Shown here piece by piece: positions 1 to 7,637 of a stretch of 31,442 nucleotides of DNA (position 1 is its first letter; every line of letters begins with the position of its first letter). The stretch spans positions 1 to 31,442 of the forward strand of contig CALDPX010000003.1 in NCBI GenBank assembly GCA_937911745.1. Direction: 5' to 3'. The position numbers and the translations under genes were made by a program. This DNA comes from an uncultured Alistipes sp. (lineage in GTDB: Bacteria > Bacteroidota > Bacteroidia > Bacteroidales > Rikenellaceae). Under the pieces are notes generated by a model. That model was not told where the DNA came from, did no database searches, and worked only from the letters and a program-made list of their open reading frames with translations.

Positions 1-2
1 AG

Positions 3-2276
3 GATGGCGAGAACGGCAAGGACGGTGCCGATGGCGACAGCCTCTTCCAGAGCGTCACTTGGGACGAGGAGTACGCCTATTTCACTCTCGCAGACGGCAC
101 AGTGATTACCATTCCATTGTCAAGGGAGGCCGTTAATGAGCCAATAGAGATAATAGCCAAGTATTATTGGGCAGAATATGAAGGTAGTTGGAATGATATT
201 CACGCATATGAAATTGCGCTTACCGACACATATAACATCTTGGAAGAAAAGTATGATAACGAAGAATCGAATTGTAATTTCTATCATATTGCTATATATA
301 CCAACGAAGAGCCAGTTACGGGTGCGCTACCCAATGGAACTTATGTACTTTCAACAACTTACGAGGCTGGCACTCTGAGTGGCGTTGAAGGTGGAGAATG
401 TTATATTATAAGAAATGGCGAATGGAAAGAGGTTTATGCCACAGATGCAGTGCTTGTCATTTCGGACAATAAAATTGATGGTACTTTCACCCTCGACAAT
501 GGCGAGGTGCACCACGTTGTTTACGAAGGCTCGCTTAAACTTTACAAAGAAGGCGAGGAAGATGGCGACCTGCCTCCCGCAAATGAGATTTGGTACACCT
601 CGACCGATGGGGAGGTGGTAACCCCTAATGCTACCGATGTTTTCGGTGCCAATATCGTATCGAACACCTACGAGGATGGCAAAGGTGTGATTACATTCGA
701 TGGCGATGTTACTTCGATTGGAGATCAGGCATTCTATTATTGCACCTCGCTGACAACTGTTACCATTCCCGATAGCGTTACTTCGATTGGATACGAAGCA
801 TTCTATTGTTGCTTCTCGCTGACAAGTGTTACTATTCCCGACAGCGTTACTTCGATTAGAGATGGTGCATTCTGTTATTGCACCTCACTGACAAGTATCA
901 CCATTCCCGACAGCGTTACTAAGATTGAAGAATATGCATTCGTTTTTTGCTCCTCGCTGACAAGTTTTTGTGGTAAATATGCTTCAGAGGATGGTCGTTG
1001 CTTAATTATTGGTGGTACCCTCAACTCGTTTGCCCCCGCAGGGGTTACCGAATATACCATTCCCGATAGTGTTACTTCGATTGGATATGGTGCATTCGCT
1101 TATTGCTCCTCACTGACAAGTATTACCATTCCCGACAGCGTTACTTCGATTGGAGTGGCTGCATTCTCTGGCTGCACCTCGCTGGCAAGTGTAACCATTG
1201 GCAATGGTGTTACTGAAATTGGATATGATGCATTCTATAATTGCTCCTCGCTGACAAGTATTACCATTCCCGATAGTGTTATTGAGATTGGATATAGGGC
1301 ATTCTCTGAGTGCACCTCGCTGACAAGTGTATATTGTAAGGCTACGACTCCTCCGAGTGGATATGGGGATATGTTTGACGATAATGCTTCGGGACGTAAG
1401 ATTTATGTTCCCACCGAGAGTGTAGATGCATACAAGGTTGCCAAGGGTTGGAGCGACTACGCCGACTACATCGAACCATACAACTTTGGTGGCGGAGAGG
1501 AAGATGGCGACCTGCCTCCCGCAAATGAGATTTGGTACTACTCGACCGATGGGGAGGTTGTGACTCCTTATTATGCAGATGAATTCGGTGTAAATATCAT
1601 ATCGAACACCTACGAGAATGGTGTTGGTATTATTACATTCGATGGCGATGTTACTTCGATTGGAGATTATGCATTCGCTTATTGTAAGAGCCTTGCGAGT
1701 GTCAGCATTGGATATGGTGTTACTTCGATTGGATATAAAGCATTCCATTGTTGTGAGAGCCTTGCAAGTGTAACCATTCCCGATAGTGTTACTGAGATTG
1801 GAAATAATGCATTCTATTGTTGTGAGAACCTTGCAAGTGTAACCATTCCCGACAGTGTTACTTCGATTGGAGATTATGCGTTCGATAGTTGTAGCCTTGC
1901 GAGTGTCAGCATTGGAAACGGTGTTACTTCGATTGGAGATGGTGCATTCGCTCATTGTTCGAGCCTTGCAAGTGTAACCATTCCAGATAGTGTTACTTCG
2001 ATTGAATATTGTGCATTCGCTTATTGTTCGAGCCTTGCGAGCATTACCATTCCCGATAGTGTTACTGAGATTGGAGAGGGTGCATTCTGTAATTGTTTGA
2101 GCCTTGCGAGTGTATATTGCAAAGCCACAACGCCACCATCATTAGGCGTTGATGCATTTTACAACAATGCTTCGGAGCGCAAGATTTATGTACCTACCGA
2201 GAGCGTGGATGCATACAAGGCAGCCTCATATTGGAGCGACTATGCCGAATATATCGAACCCTATCAGTTTGAGTAG
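3..2276 (+). CDS. BspA-like leucine-rich repeat surface protein, 5' end outside window
   Basis: The reading frame is open from the first bases, so the gene starts upstream; the GTG at 102 is internal. The part before it reads as a Gly-Asp-rich collagen-like stretch (DGENGKDGADGDS) and then SVTWDEEYAYFTLADGT, as in Bacteroidales surface lipoproteins with a DUF4988-type region. From about 690 onward, 23-residue LRR_5/BspA repeats of the form SLTSVTIPDSVTSIGYEAF recur many times. Two modules of about 300 residues follow each other. Each opens with EEDGDLPPANEIWY (555 and 1497), carries LRRs, and closes with a cap containing CKATTPPS, KIYVPTESVDAYK and YIEPY. The offset between module starts is 942 bp, exactly 314 codons. 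The likely role is a surface adhesin or protein-binding scaffold, inferred from the family. The signal peptide is not visible, and no C-terminal sorting domain is seen before the stop at 2274-2276. Confidence 0.9.
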   Translation, partial: DGENGKDGADGDSLFQSVTWDEEYAYFTLADGTVITIPLSREAVNEPIEIIAKYYWAEYEGSWNDIHAYEIALTDTYNILEEKYDNEESNCNFYHIAIYTNEEPVTGALPNGTYVLSTTYEAGTLSGVEGGECYIIRNGEWKEVYATDAVLVISDNKIDGTFTLDNGEVHHVVYEGSLKLYKEGEEDGDLPPANEIWYTSTDGEVVTPNATDVFGANIVSNTYEDGKGVITFDGDVTSIGDQAFYYCTSLTTVTIPDSVTSIGYEAFYCCFSLTSVTIPDSVTSIRDGAFCYCTSLTSITIPDSVTKIEEYAFVFCSSLTSFCGKYASEDGRCLIIGGTLNSFAPAGVTEYTIPDSVTSIGYGAFAYCSSLTSITIPDSVTSIGVAAFSGCTSLASVTIGNGVTEIGYDAFYNCSSLTSITIPDSVIEIGYRAFSECTSLTSVYCKATTPPSGYGDMFDDNASGRKIYVPTESVDAYKVAKGWSDYADYIEPYNFGGGEEDGDLPPANEIWYYSTDGEVVTPYYADEFGVNIISNTYENGVGIITFDGDVTSIGDYAFAYCKSLASVSIGYGVTSIGYKAFHCCESLASVTIPDSVTEIGNNAFYCCENLASVTIPDSVTSIGDYAFDSCSLASVSIGNGVTSIGDGAFAHCSSLASVTIPDSVTSIEYCAFAYCSSLASITIPDSVTEIGEGAFCNCLSLASVYCKATTPPSLGVDAFYNNASERKIYVPTESVDAYKAASYWSDYAEYIEPYQFE

Positions 2277-2320
2277 GCGTTAAGGCTTTAAGGTCATTAA
2301 CGAAATTTCGCCATTATGCT

Positions 2321-2353
2321 CGCGGGTATCAAAAAAGATACCCGCGACTTTTT
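2321..2353 (+). terminator. Rho-independent terminator of the LRR gene
   Basis: A perfect 10-bp stem (CGCGGGTATC / GATACCCGCG) with an A6 loop is followed by ACTTTTT. It lies 44 nt after the LRR protein stop codon and there is no competing gene. Confidence 0.85.
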
Positions 2354-2427
2354 CGTCTTGCCACTACTGCCGTAGGCAGGCGGTTGGCATCTACCGCTTC
2401 TTTTACAGACCTCTCCCGCCTTCGGCA

Positions 2428-2458
2428 CCCTCCCCGCACAACGGGGAGGGTTTTCTTT
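2428..2458 (+). terminator. G/C-rich hairpin with T-tract in a repeat-like stretch upstream of deoC
   Basis: CCCTCCCCG / CGGGGAGGG is a 9-bp stem with a 5-nt loop, followed by TTTTCTTT. The surrounding CTCCCGCCTTCGGCACC resembles the CCTCCGCCCTGCGGGCACCTCCCC core of the tandem array at 18411-18700. It therefore looks like a dispersed extragenic element that could terminate transcription, not the deoC leader itself. No gene is seen in 2354-2620. Confidence 0.5.
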
Positions 2459-2620
2459 ACAGCTTCCCCAAAGTTAGGGGGAGGGAAAAATCCGCACTTG
2501 CACCGTAGTCTGGGCGAAAAGATGCAGTTTCGGGCATCGGTTTTGTGGGTTGTAAAGAAAAAATCACTATCTTGCAGAACATTTCCGACAAGAAAACAAT
2601 AACGCAAAAAAGATAACCCT

Positions 2621-3499
2621 ATGGAGTACACCAATTTACTTGCCGAGTACGCTCCCGCAATGAGCGCCGAGGAGGTGGCAAAGGTCGTTGCCGATTGCCG
2701 CGAAAAATCCGTACGCAACCAAAACGCAGAGGTCTACAAACTCTGTTACAGTACCATCGACCTCACAACCCTCACCGAGAAAGACTCGGTGCAGTCGGTG
2801 GGGCGTTTCGTCAAAAAGGCTGTGGACTTCCAGAGTCACTATCCCGACATCCCCAATGTGGCATCTATCTGTGTCTTCCCCTCGTTTGTGGACGTTGTTG
2901 GTCTGGGTGTTGAGGGCACCGACATTGGCGTGACGAGTGTGGCAGGCGGCTTCCCCGCATCGCAGACCTTTATGGAGGTCAAGATGTTGGAGGTGTCGAT
3001 GGCTGTCGAGAATGGCGCAGACGAGATAGATGTGGTAATAAACGTGGGACAGATGCTCGAAGGCGACATCGAGCCTATGACCAACGAGATAGCAATGCTC
3101 CGCGAGGAGGCTGGCGAGGATACCATCTTCAAGGTAATCATCGAGAGCGGCGCACTCCAAACCCCCGAACTCATCCGCAAAGCCTCGCTGTTGGCGATGT
3201 TCGCAGGTGCCGACTTCGTGAAGACCTCTACGGGCAAAATCCCCGTTGCCGCAACCCCCGAGGCGGCTGTTGTGATGTGTACCGCCATCCGCGATTACTA
3301 CCAGAAGACGGGTCGCAAGGTGGGCTTCAAGGCTGCCGGAGGCATCCGCAGTGCCGAGGAGGCAGCACTCTTCTACACCATCGTGGAGGAGATTTTGGGC
3401 AAGGAGTGGTGTTCGCCCGCCCTGTGGCGCATCGGTGCAAGTTCGCTGGCTAACGGTCTTATTTCCGCTATTGTGGGTGCCGACACCAAATACTTCTAA
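2621..3499 (+). CDS. deoC: Deoxyribose-phosphate aldolase
   Basis: DeoC reversibly cleaves 2-deoxyribose 5-phosphate to glyceraldehyde 3-phosphate and acetaldehyde, in cytosolic deoxynucleoside catabolism. The 292-residue protein shows the class I aldolase signatures. The Schiff-base lysine is K201 in FVKTSTGK, the second lysine is K237 in GFKAAGGIR, and the acidic residue of EIDVVINVG is D137. SICVFPSFV lies near residue 82. It is about 30 residues longer than the E. coli enzyme, mostly at the N-terminus. The ATG at 2621 is preceded by an A-rich leader. A weak -7-like TATCTTG lies at 2568-2574. The gene stands alone between a terminator region and a stop-adjacent repeat element. Confidence 0.96.
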   Translation: MEYTNLLAEYAPAMSAEEVAKVVADCREKSVRNQNAEVYKLCYSTIDLTTLTEKDSVQSVGRFVKKAVDFQSHYPDIPNVASICVFPSFVDVVGLGVEGTDIGVTSVAGGFPASQTFMEVKMLEVSMAVENGADEIDVVINVGQMLEGDIEPMTNEIAMLREEAGEDTIFKVIIESGALQTPELIRKASLLAMFAGADFVKTSTGKIPVAATPEAAVVMCTAIRDYYQKTGRKVGFKAAGGIRSAEEAALFYTIVEEILGKEWCSPALWRIGASSLANGLISAIVGADTKYF

Positions 3500-3622
3500 A
3501 AAACGCATATAACGGGTGCTTTTTGCACCGCACTGCGATAGGCGAGTTCTTCATTTACGTCAAGTAAACTGCGGACTCGCCTTCTTGTTTGGCACAAAAA
3601 TCCCTCCGCTCTCTGCGTTTTT
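3500..3622 (+). repeat. Stop-adjacent extragenic repeat, copy A
   Basis: It begins at the base after the deoC stop codon. Order: A-rich end with ACGCATATAACGGG; small hairpin GGTGC-T5-GCACC (3515-3529); CACTGCGATA; large imperfect hairpin GGCGAGT...ACTCGCC (3541-3581) with inner stem TTTAC/GTAAA; then TTTGGCACAAAAATCCCTCC; and a right end (CCTCCGCTCTCTGCGTTTTT) that is an imperfect inverse of the left end. A partial second right half (TTTGGCACAAAAATCCCTT) follows near 3678-3703. Copies B, C, D and E share this architecture. Confidence 0.8.
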
Positions 3623-3724
3623 GCGCTCTCGGTGTTCTCTGCGTTTTTGTGTTCCCGATCTGAGCCGCTTTCTCGTTTGGCACAAAAATCCCTTCGTAGT
3701 ATGTGATTTTTCGGGGGAAATCGG

Positions 3725-3732
3725 TATTTTTG
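3725..3732 (+). promoter_or_regulatory. Bacteroidota -7 box upstream of miaB
   Basis: TATTTTTG matches the TAnnTTTG consensus and lies 38 nt upstream of the miaB ATG. No convincing TTG -33 element is seen at the expected spacing. Confidence 0.45.
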
Positions 3733-3770
3733 CACCGACAAAGCAAAGAAACGATAAAACAGACAACTAT

Positions 3771-5129
3771 ATGGAGATTACAAAAGTAGCAACAGGCAGG
3801 GGACGAAAACTCTACATCGAGACCTACGGCTGTCAGATGAATGTGGGCGACACGGAGATTATCGTTTCGATAATGCAGAGCGAGGGTTATATCTACACCC
3901 GCAACATCGAGGAGGCAGATATCATTCTCGTGAACACCTGCTCCATACGCGACAACGCCGAGCAGCGCATCTGGGGAAGGCTCAAAGAGTTCCAGCGTTA
4001 CAAACGCGCCAAACGCTCGCTCATCATCGGCATTGTGGGCTGTATGGCAGAGAGGCTCAAAGAGCAACTCTTGGAGCGCGAGCCTATTGTGGATATTGTA
4101 GCAGGCCCCGACGCCTATCGAGATATGCCCCGATTGGTGGAGGCTGTGACAGCTGGTGGCAAGGGTGTCAATGTTGCCCTCTCGCAAGAGGAGACCTATG
4201 GCGACATCCGCCCCGTGAGGCTCGATAGCAATGGTGTGAGTGCCTTTGTGAGCATTATGCGTGGTTGCATCAATATGTGCGCCTACTGCGTGGTGCCCTA
4301 CACCCGAGGCATTGAGCGAAGCCGCGACCCCGAGACCATCCTACGAGAGTTGCACGACATCTATGCGCAGGGCTACCGCGAGGTGACACTCCTCGGTCAG
4401 AATGTAAACTCCTACCGCTGGAAGAATGGCGAGGGCGAGGTTGTAGTAGACTTTCCACGCCTTATGGAGATGGCTGCTTCGGTGGCTCCCGACCTGAGGG
4501 TTAGGTTCGCAACCTCCCACCCCAAAGACCTCAGTGACCGCCTTATTGAGGTTATGGCTTCGCACCACAACATATGCAAGGCTATCCACCTGCCCGCGCA
4601 GAGTGGCAGCACCCGTATGCTTGCGCTGATGAACCGCAAATATACCCGCGAGTGGTACCTCGACCGTATTGCCGCCATCCGCAAGGCAATGCCCGACTGC
4701 GCCATCACCACCGATCTCATTGCGGGATTCTGTACCGAGACCCTTGAAGACCACGCCGATACCCTCTCGCTGATGCGCGAGGTGGGCTACGATAGTGCCT
4801 TTATGTTCAAGTTCTCGATGCGCCCCGGCACCTACGCCTTCCGCCACCTGGCAGATGACATTAGCGAGGAGGAGAAAACCCGCCGCTTGACGGAGATTAT
4901 AAACCTCCAAAACGAACTCTCCATCGCCTCCAACCGCCGCGATGTGGGCAAGACCTTCGAGGTGCTCGTGGAGGGATACTCCAAACGTAGCGACAAACAA
5001 CTCTGCGGCAGGACTTCGCAAAATAAGATGGTGGTCTTCGATGCCCGCGCGGATTTGAAGGCTGGCGACTACGCCACAGTGCGCATCACTGACTGCTCCT
5101 CTGCAACGCTCTTTGGCGAGTTGGTGTAG
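3771..5129 (+). CDS. miaB: tRNA-2-methylthio-N6-dimethylallyladenosine synthase MiaB
   Basis: MiaB is a radical SAM methylthiotransferase that converts i6A37 to ms2i6A37 in tRNAs. The ATG at 3771 begins MEITKVATGRGRKLYIETYGC. The open frame runs back to 3516, but that part is the translated repeat element and is not coding. The 452-residue protein has an N-terminal UPF0004 domain with cluster cysteines C21 (YGCQMN), C57 (NTCSIR) and C91 (GCMAE). The radical SAM motif C166-x3-C170-x2-C173 lies in RGCINMCAYCVVPYTRG, and a C-terminal TRAM domain follows from about residue 385. TLLGQNVNSY and LPAQSGS are family hallmarks. Length and domain order are normal. The gene is separated from deoC by repeat A and has no partner. 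Confidence 0.97.
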   Translation: MEITKVATGRGRKLYIETYGCQMNVGDTEIIVSIMQSEGYIYTRNIEEADIILVNTCSIRDNAEQRIWGRLKEFQRYKRAKRSLIIGIVGCMAERLKEQLLEREPIVDIVAGPDAYRDMPRLVEAVTAGGKGVNVALSQEETYGDIRPVRLDSNGVSAFVSIMRGCINMCAYCVVPYTRGIERSRDPETILRELHDIYAQGYREVTLLGQNVNSYRWKNGEGEVVVDFPRLMEMAASVAPDLRVRFATSHPKDLSDRLIEVMASHHNICKAIHLPAQSGSTRMLALMNRKYTREWYLDRIAAIRKAMPDCAITTDLIAGFCTETLEDHADTLSLMREVGYDSAFMFKFSMRPGTYAFRHLADDISEEEKTRRLTEIINLQNELSIASNRRDVGKTFEVLVEGYSKRSDKQLCGRTSQNKMVVFDARADLKAGDYATVRITDCSSATLFGELV

Positions 5130-5665
5130 CGACTTGTGCCTTGTGGGAGATTGTTGTGTTATACTTCGAAAACCGGCTTCCTCATTTAAGTTTAGCAAAC
5201 CGCTGCTATCGAACCCCCAATTATGGCTAATTGTTAGACTTAACACACTATGTGCAAGCAGATTTCAAAGCAAAAGAAAAGGACAAATCCTGCGACTTAC
5301 TCTGCCTGATAGGGTGCGCACTCAAAATCTCGAACGGCTTTTGTGGCTGATTATATGCGTGTTTTGAGGGGATGGATTGCAAAGCAAGGCTGTGCCTTGC
5401 TATAAGCCGTCCTTATTAAAGGAGGGTTTGGGTGGATTATATATATGGGGGAGGACTGACTGCGCTACGCTTGTCTTCAATCTCTCGCGACTCGGCAAAG
5501 TGTGCGCAAGCGCACCCTCTGCGCTCGCTGCTCGGATTGTCCGAACCTACGGTTCTCGCCTCTCCCCCAATACTAAACTTTTGAAATCCCCACCAAGAAG
5601 TCCCCCTTTCTCAAAGGGGGATTTAGGGGGAATATATAAATAGTCGGGGGATAACCCCCGATACG
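5130..5665. other. 536-bp spacer with repeat remnants and hairpins, no gene
   Basis: No convincing coding region is seen. Near 5173-5205, CTTCCTCATTTAAG...TTTAGCAAACCG resembles the core of the stop-adjacent repeats and is probably a decayed copy. A perfect 9-bp hairpin TCCCCCTTT/AAAGGGGGA (5601-5621) sits in a stretch rich in AAATCCCC and TTTAGGGGG. TCGGGGG-ATAA-CCCCCGA (5644-5661) is a second hairpin. The short ORFs here are of low complexity and overlap these palindromes. Confidence 0.6.
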
Positions 5666-5698
5666 AAAAAAAGGAGAAACATTGCGTTTCTCCTTTTT
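5666..5698 (-). terminator. Terminator of the initiator tRNA gene
   Basis: Read on the minus strand it is AAAAAGGAGAAAC, a 5-nt loop, GTTTCTCCTTTTT and further T. It starts 4 nt after the tRNA 3' end. It is symmetrical enough to act on both strands. Confidence 0.85.
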
Positions 5699-5701
5699 GA
5701 G

Positions 5702-5774
<73 letters not shown>

Positions 5775-5789
5775 GTACGTTTGCGAGTG

Positions 5790-5820
5790 CAAAGGTAATG
5801 CGTTTTTCCGATTTTGCAAA
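5790..5820 (-). promoter_or_regulatory. Promoter of tRNA-fMet
   Basis: On the minus strand, TTTG (5817-5820) and TACCTTTG (5790-5797) are 19 nt apart, matching the Bacteroidota -33/-7 consensus. The -7 box ends 15 nt before the mature tRNA 5' end. Confidence 0.8.
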
Positions 5821-5907
5821 ATTTTTTGTGTTTTTGGTGTGTCTTAAATCGTCCGCAAAGGCGCAGTTAGCTAACTATCACCATCTTGAGAGTGTAAAAT
5901 TCCACTC

Positions 5908-6396
5908 CTATCGTTCGTAGTCCACGAATGAGAATGGGTGCTCGAAATCCTTGCCGCGGGCGAACTCCTCGCGGTGCACCTCGTGCCACACTGTGGGGTC
6001 AATAGTGGGGAAGCGAGTGTCGCCCTCCACCCTCACGCCAACGTGGGTAATGTAGAGTTTGTGGGCAAGGGGCATCGCCTGGCGGTATATCTCGCCACCG
6101 CCGATGACAAAAACCTCCTCCTCGCCCTCGCACATCGCCAGGGCAGTCTCCAACGAGGGAGCCATCTCGCAACCCTCAATACTCAGTCCACTATTGCGTG
6201 TGATGACAATGTTGCGGCGGCGGGGCAAGGGTCGCCCGATGCTCTCGTAGGTCTTACGCCCCATAACGACCGAGTGACCGAGTGTCACAGCCTTGAAGTG
6301 CGCAAAATCTTCGGTTATGTGCCAGGGCATAGTGCCGCCCGTACCTATAATGCCGTTCTCAGCCACGGCAACTATCAGCGAGAGTTTGGTTTTCAT
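5908..6396 (-). CDS. folA: Dihydrofolate reductase
   Basis: FolA reduces dihydrofolate to tetrahydrofolate with NADPH, regenerating the cofactor oxidised by ThyA, which is encoded about 1.2 kb upstream on the same strand. The ATG at 6396 gives 162 residues beginning MKTKLSLIVAVAENGIIG. The frame is open further upstream, but that extension covers the -7 box and is not expected to be translated. Motifs seen: GTMPWHITEDFAHFK (about 20-35, with the active-site acidic region), VVMGRKTYESIG (43-54, NADPH site), RRRNIVITR, and VFVIGGGEIYRQAMP (95-109). Length is typical of bacterial DHFR. It is a separate unit from the two small secreted-protein genes that precede it. Confidence 0.97.
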   Translation of the reverse strand: MKTKLSLIVAVAENGIIGTGGTMPWHITEDFAHFKAVTLGHSVVMGRKTYESIGRPLPRRRNIVITRNSGLSIEGCEMAPSLETALAMCEGEEEVFVIGGGEIYRQAMPLAHKLYITHVGVRVEGDTRFPTIDPTVWHEVHREEFARGKDFEHPFSFVDYER

Positions 6397-6423
6397 TTTG
6401 CCTATTCCGATTAGAATTTTCCA

Positions 6424-6431
6424 CAAAGTTA
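6424..6431 (-). promoter_or_regulatory. -7 box of folA
   Basis: TAACTTTG on the minus strand matches TAnnTTTG and lies 27 nt upstream of the folA start codon. A TTG at 19-21 nt spacing is not evident. Confidence 0.6.
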
Positions 6432-6488
6432 CAGAAAAGGGGCGACAAAAAAAAGATGACAAGAATGTTCTTGCCACCTTCTCTAAAT

Positions 6489-6881
6489 TTAATACCCATA
6501 ACTCGTCACTTTCCAAACGCCTTTTCTGACCTCCACTAAGTTGACGGCACAACAAAACCATCGCCCCTCTTTTGAAAGATACTCGTATTGAGGGTCATAA
6601 AAACGAACCGTCACCATTGTAGAAGAGTATTCGTTGACAATAATTTTGTGGCGCGAGTTTTTAAGTCGTTGCAAATATTCACGTCCTTCGCCATTGGGGA
6701 AACTCATTCTATCGGGTGTTCTTCGGGCATCATTGGGAGTCATATACGACTTGGCGGTAACCATATCATTATTGTACACAGCGGTACAAAATTTCTTGGC
6801 AACTGAAACGGCTGCATTTTGAGCGCTTACACTACCGCAAATAAACAACATTGCAAGTAGTATTAATAATTTTTGTTTCAT
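6489..6881 (-). CDS. Small secreted protein, DUF4878/NTF2-like
   Basis: The 130-residue protein has a clear signal peptide (MKQKLLILLAMLFICGSVSAQ, cleavage probably near residue 20). The mature part begins NAAVSVAKKFCTAVYNNDM and ends EVRKGVWKVTSYGY. Helix, then sheet, then a final W-K-V strand is the layout of DUF4878 or NTF2-like lipoproteins of Bacteroidota, but there is no lipobox cysteine, so it is probably periplasmic. Function is unknown. It lies 12 nt downstream of another small secreted-protein gene and is probably co-transcribed with it. Family assignment rests on overall pattern only. Confidence 0.75.
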   Translation of the reverse strand: MKQKLLILLAMLFICGSVSAQNAAVSVAKKFCTAVYNNDMVTAKSYMTPNDARRTPDRMSFPNGEGREYLQRLKNSRHKIIVNEYSSTMVTVRFYDPQYEYLSKEGRWFCCAVNLVEVRKGVWKVTSYGY

Positions 6882-6893
6882 ATTGATTTCAAA

Positions 6894-7274
6894 TTAATAA
6901 ATATATCTGTATGCGGTTTTGTACACCTTTGCCTTGCCTTTGCCACAAGAATATTTGGGAAGATACACTTTATAACTACCATTGGCAGAAATGGAACACG
7001 TCCCTTCTGCTATACATTCTTCATTCGTAAAACCTAATCTTCCATATATTTCATATTCTACATCCACCGAAAAGCTATTGGTATTGCGAAAAACAACATA
7101 AATATCATAACCAAGATCGTCATAGTAAACAGTATAATTCACCCCACCACACTCAACCTTTCGAGACGAAAGAGAGGGTGTATCTGATACATCTTTTGAA
7201 GAGGGATTATCGTTTGCCGATATATTGAAAATCCCTAAAAACGCAACCATTGAATAAAGTATAATCCTTTTCAT
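6894..7274 (-). CDS. Small secreted protein of unknown function
   Basis: The 126-residue protein has an N-terminal hydrophobic segment (MKRIILYSMVAFLGIFNISA) that looks like a signal peptide. A Ser/Asp-rich linker and a beta-rich domain follow, with VNYTVYYDDLGYDIYVVF and a C-terminal KVYKTAYRYIY. Four cysteines (in VECGGV, EECIAEGTCS and YSCGKG) could form disulphides in the periplasm. I do not recognise the family. It precedes the DUF4878-like gene by 12 nt, suggesting a two-gene unit. Base composition is more A/T-rich than in the flanking folA and thyA. Confidence 0.65.
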   Translation of the reverse strand: MKRIILYSMVAFLGIFNISANDNPSSKDVSDTPSLSSRKVECGGVNYTVYYDDLGYDIYVVFRNTNSFSVDVEYEIYGRLGFTNEECIAEGTCSISANGSYKVYLPKYSCGKGKAKVYKTAYRYIY

Positions 7275-7361
7275 ATTGTCAAAGTATAAAATTTCTCCTA
7301 CTCACTTTGCGGCTTTTCGGTTACTCCGTTGTACCTTGATTAATACATTACTAATACGCAC

Positions 7362-7536
7362 AAAAAAAGCGCGGTACTTTCAGTATATTCCCATTCAGAG
7401 GTGTTTGGCGAAACCCATCGGCAGAATACATAAAAGCCCGCACCATTAAGCGCGAGCATTTTTGCAATATCCCTGCCGAATCCCATTAGTCGCCAAACTT
7501 TCTGAATGACAGAATAAAGCTAAAACGCTTTTTCAA
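7362..7536 (-). ncRNA. Rod-shaped non-coding RNA, 6S RNA candidate
   Basis: The 363-bp gap between thyA and the next gene holds nested inverted repeats that fold into one long hairpin. From outside in (plus coordinates): 7364-7371 with 7526-7533 (8 bp, CGCTTTTT end), 7392-7399 with 7501-7508 (8 bp), 7403-7411 with 7490-7498 (9 bp), 7419-7424 with 7473-7478 (6 bp), and 7436-7441 with 7452-7457 near the tip. Between the last two pairs of stems are unpaired bubbles, e.g. CTAATGGGATT opposite ATGGGTT. A rod of about 170 nt with internal bubbles is the general form of 6S RNA (SsrS), which mimics an open promoter and sequesters RNA polymerase. The minus strand is favoured because the rod ends in T7 there and a good promoter lies upstream. 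Identity as 6S is inference. Confidence 0.6.
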
Positions 7537-7602
7537 TATGTAAATGTGCGTATCTATTAACGCAGATGTTTCATAGGCAAATTTGTTTTTAATTTGTTTC
7601 TA

Positions 7603-7633
7603 CAAAGTTATGTATTATCTACAAAAATTACAA
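7603..7633 (-). promoter_or_regulatory. Promoter of the rod RNA
   Basis: On the minus strand, TTG (7631-7633) and TAACTTTG (7603-7610) are separated by 20 nt, matching the Bacteroidota consensus. It sits just after the thyA stop codon and would start a transcript about 60 nt upstream of the rod, which could also read on into the two small secreted-protein genes. Confidence 0.7.
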
Positions 7634-7637
7634 CTTT

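Noticed and set aside
1110..1955. 281-residue minus-strand ORF (rich in ISNRSNT-like repeats)
   Set aside because: It is the antisense reading of the LRR repeats; its repetitiveness comes from the 69-bp period of the plus-strand gene, and it has no family match by eye.
690..2100. CRISPR-like periodic repeats
   Set aside because: The period is a constant 69 bp, in frame, with variable positions following LRR codon constraints. There are no unique spacers.
2621..3499. Possible nucleoside catabolism operon around deoC
   Set aside because: No deoA, deoD or deoB neighbour; deoC is flanked by a terminator-like hairpin and a repeat element.
3516..3770. N-terminal extension of MiaB
   Set aside because: It translates the extragenic repeat A (ALFAPHC..., LSRFLVWHKNP) and includes the -7 box; the family N-terminus starts at 3771.
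5377..5643. 88-residue ORF in the miaB-tRNA spacer
   Set aside because: It runs through two palindromes and an extragenic repeat; there is no family pattern.
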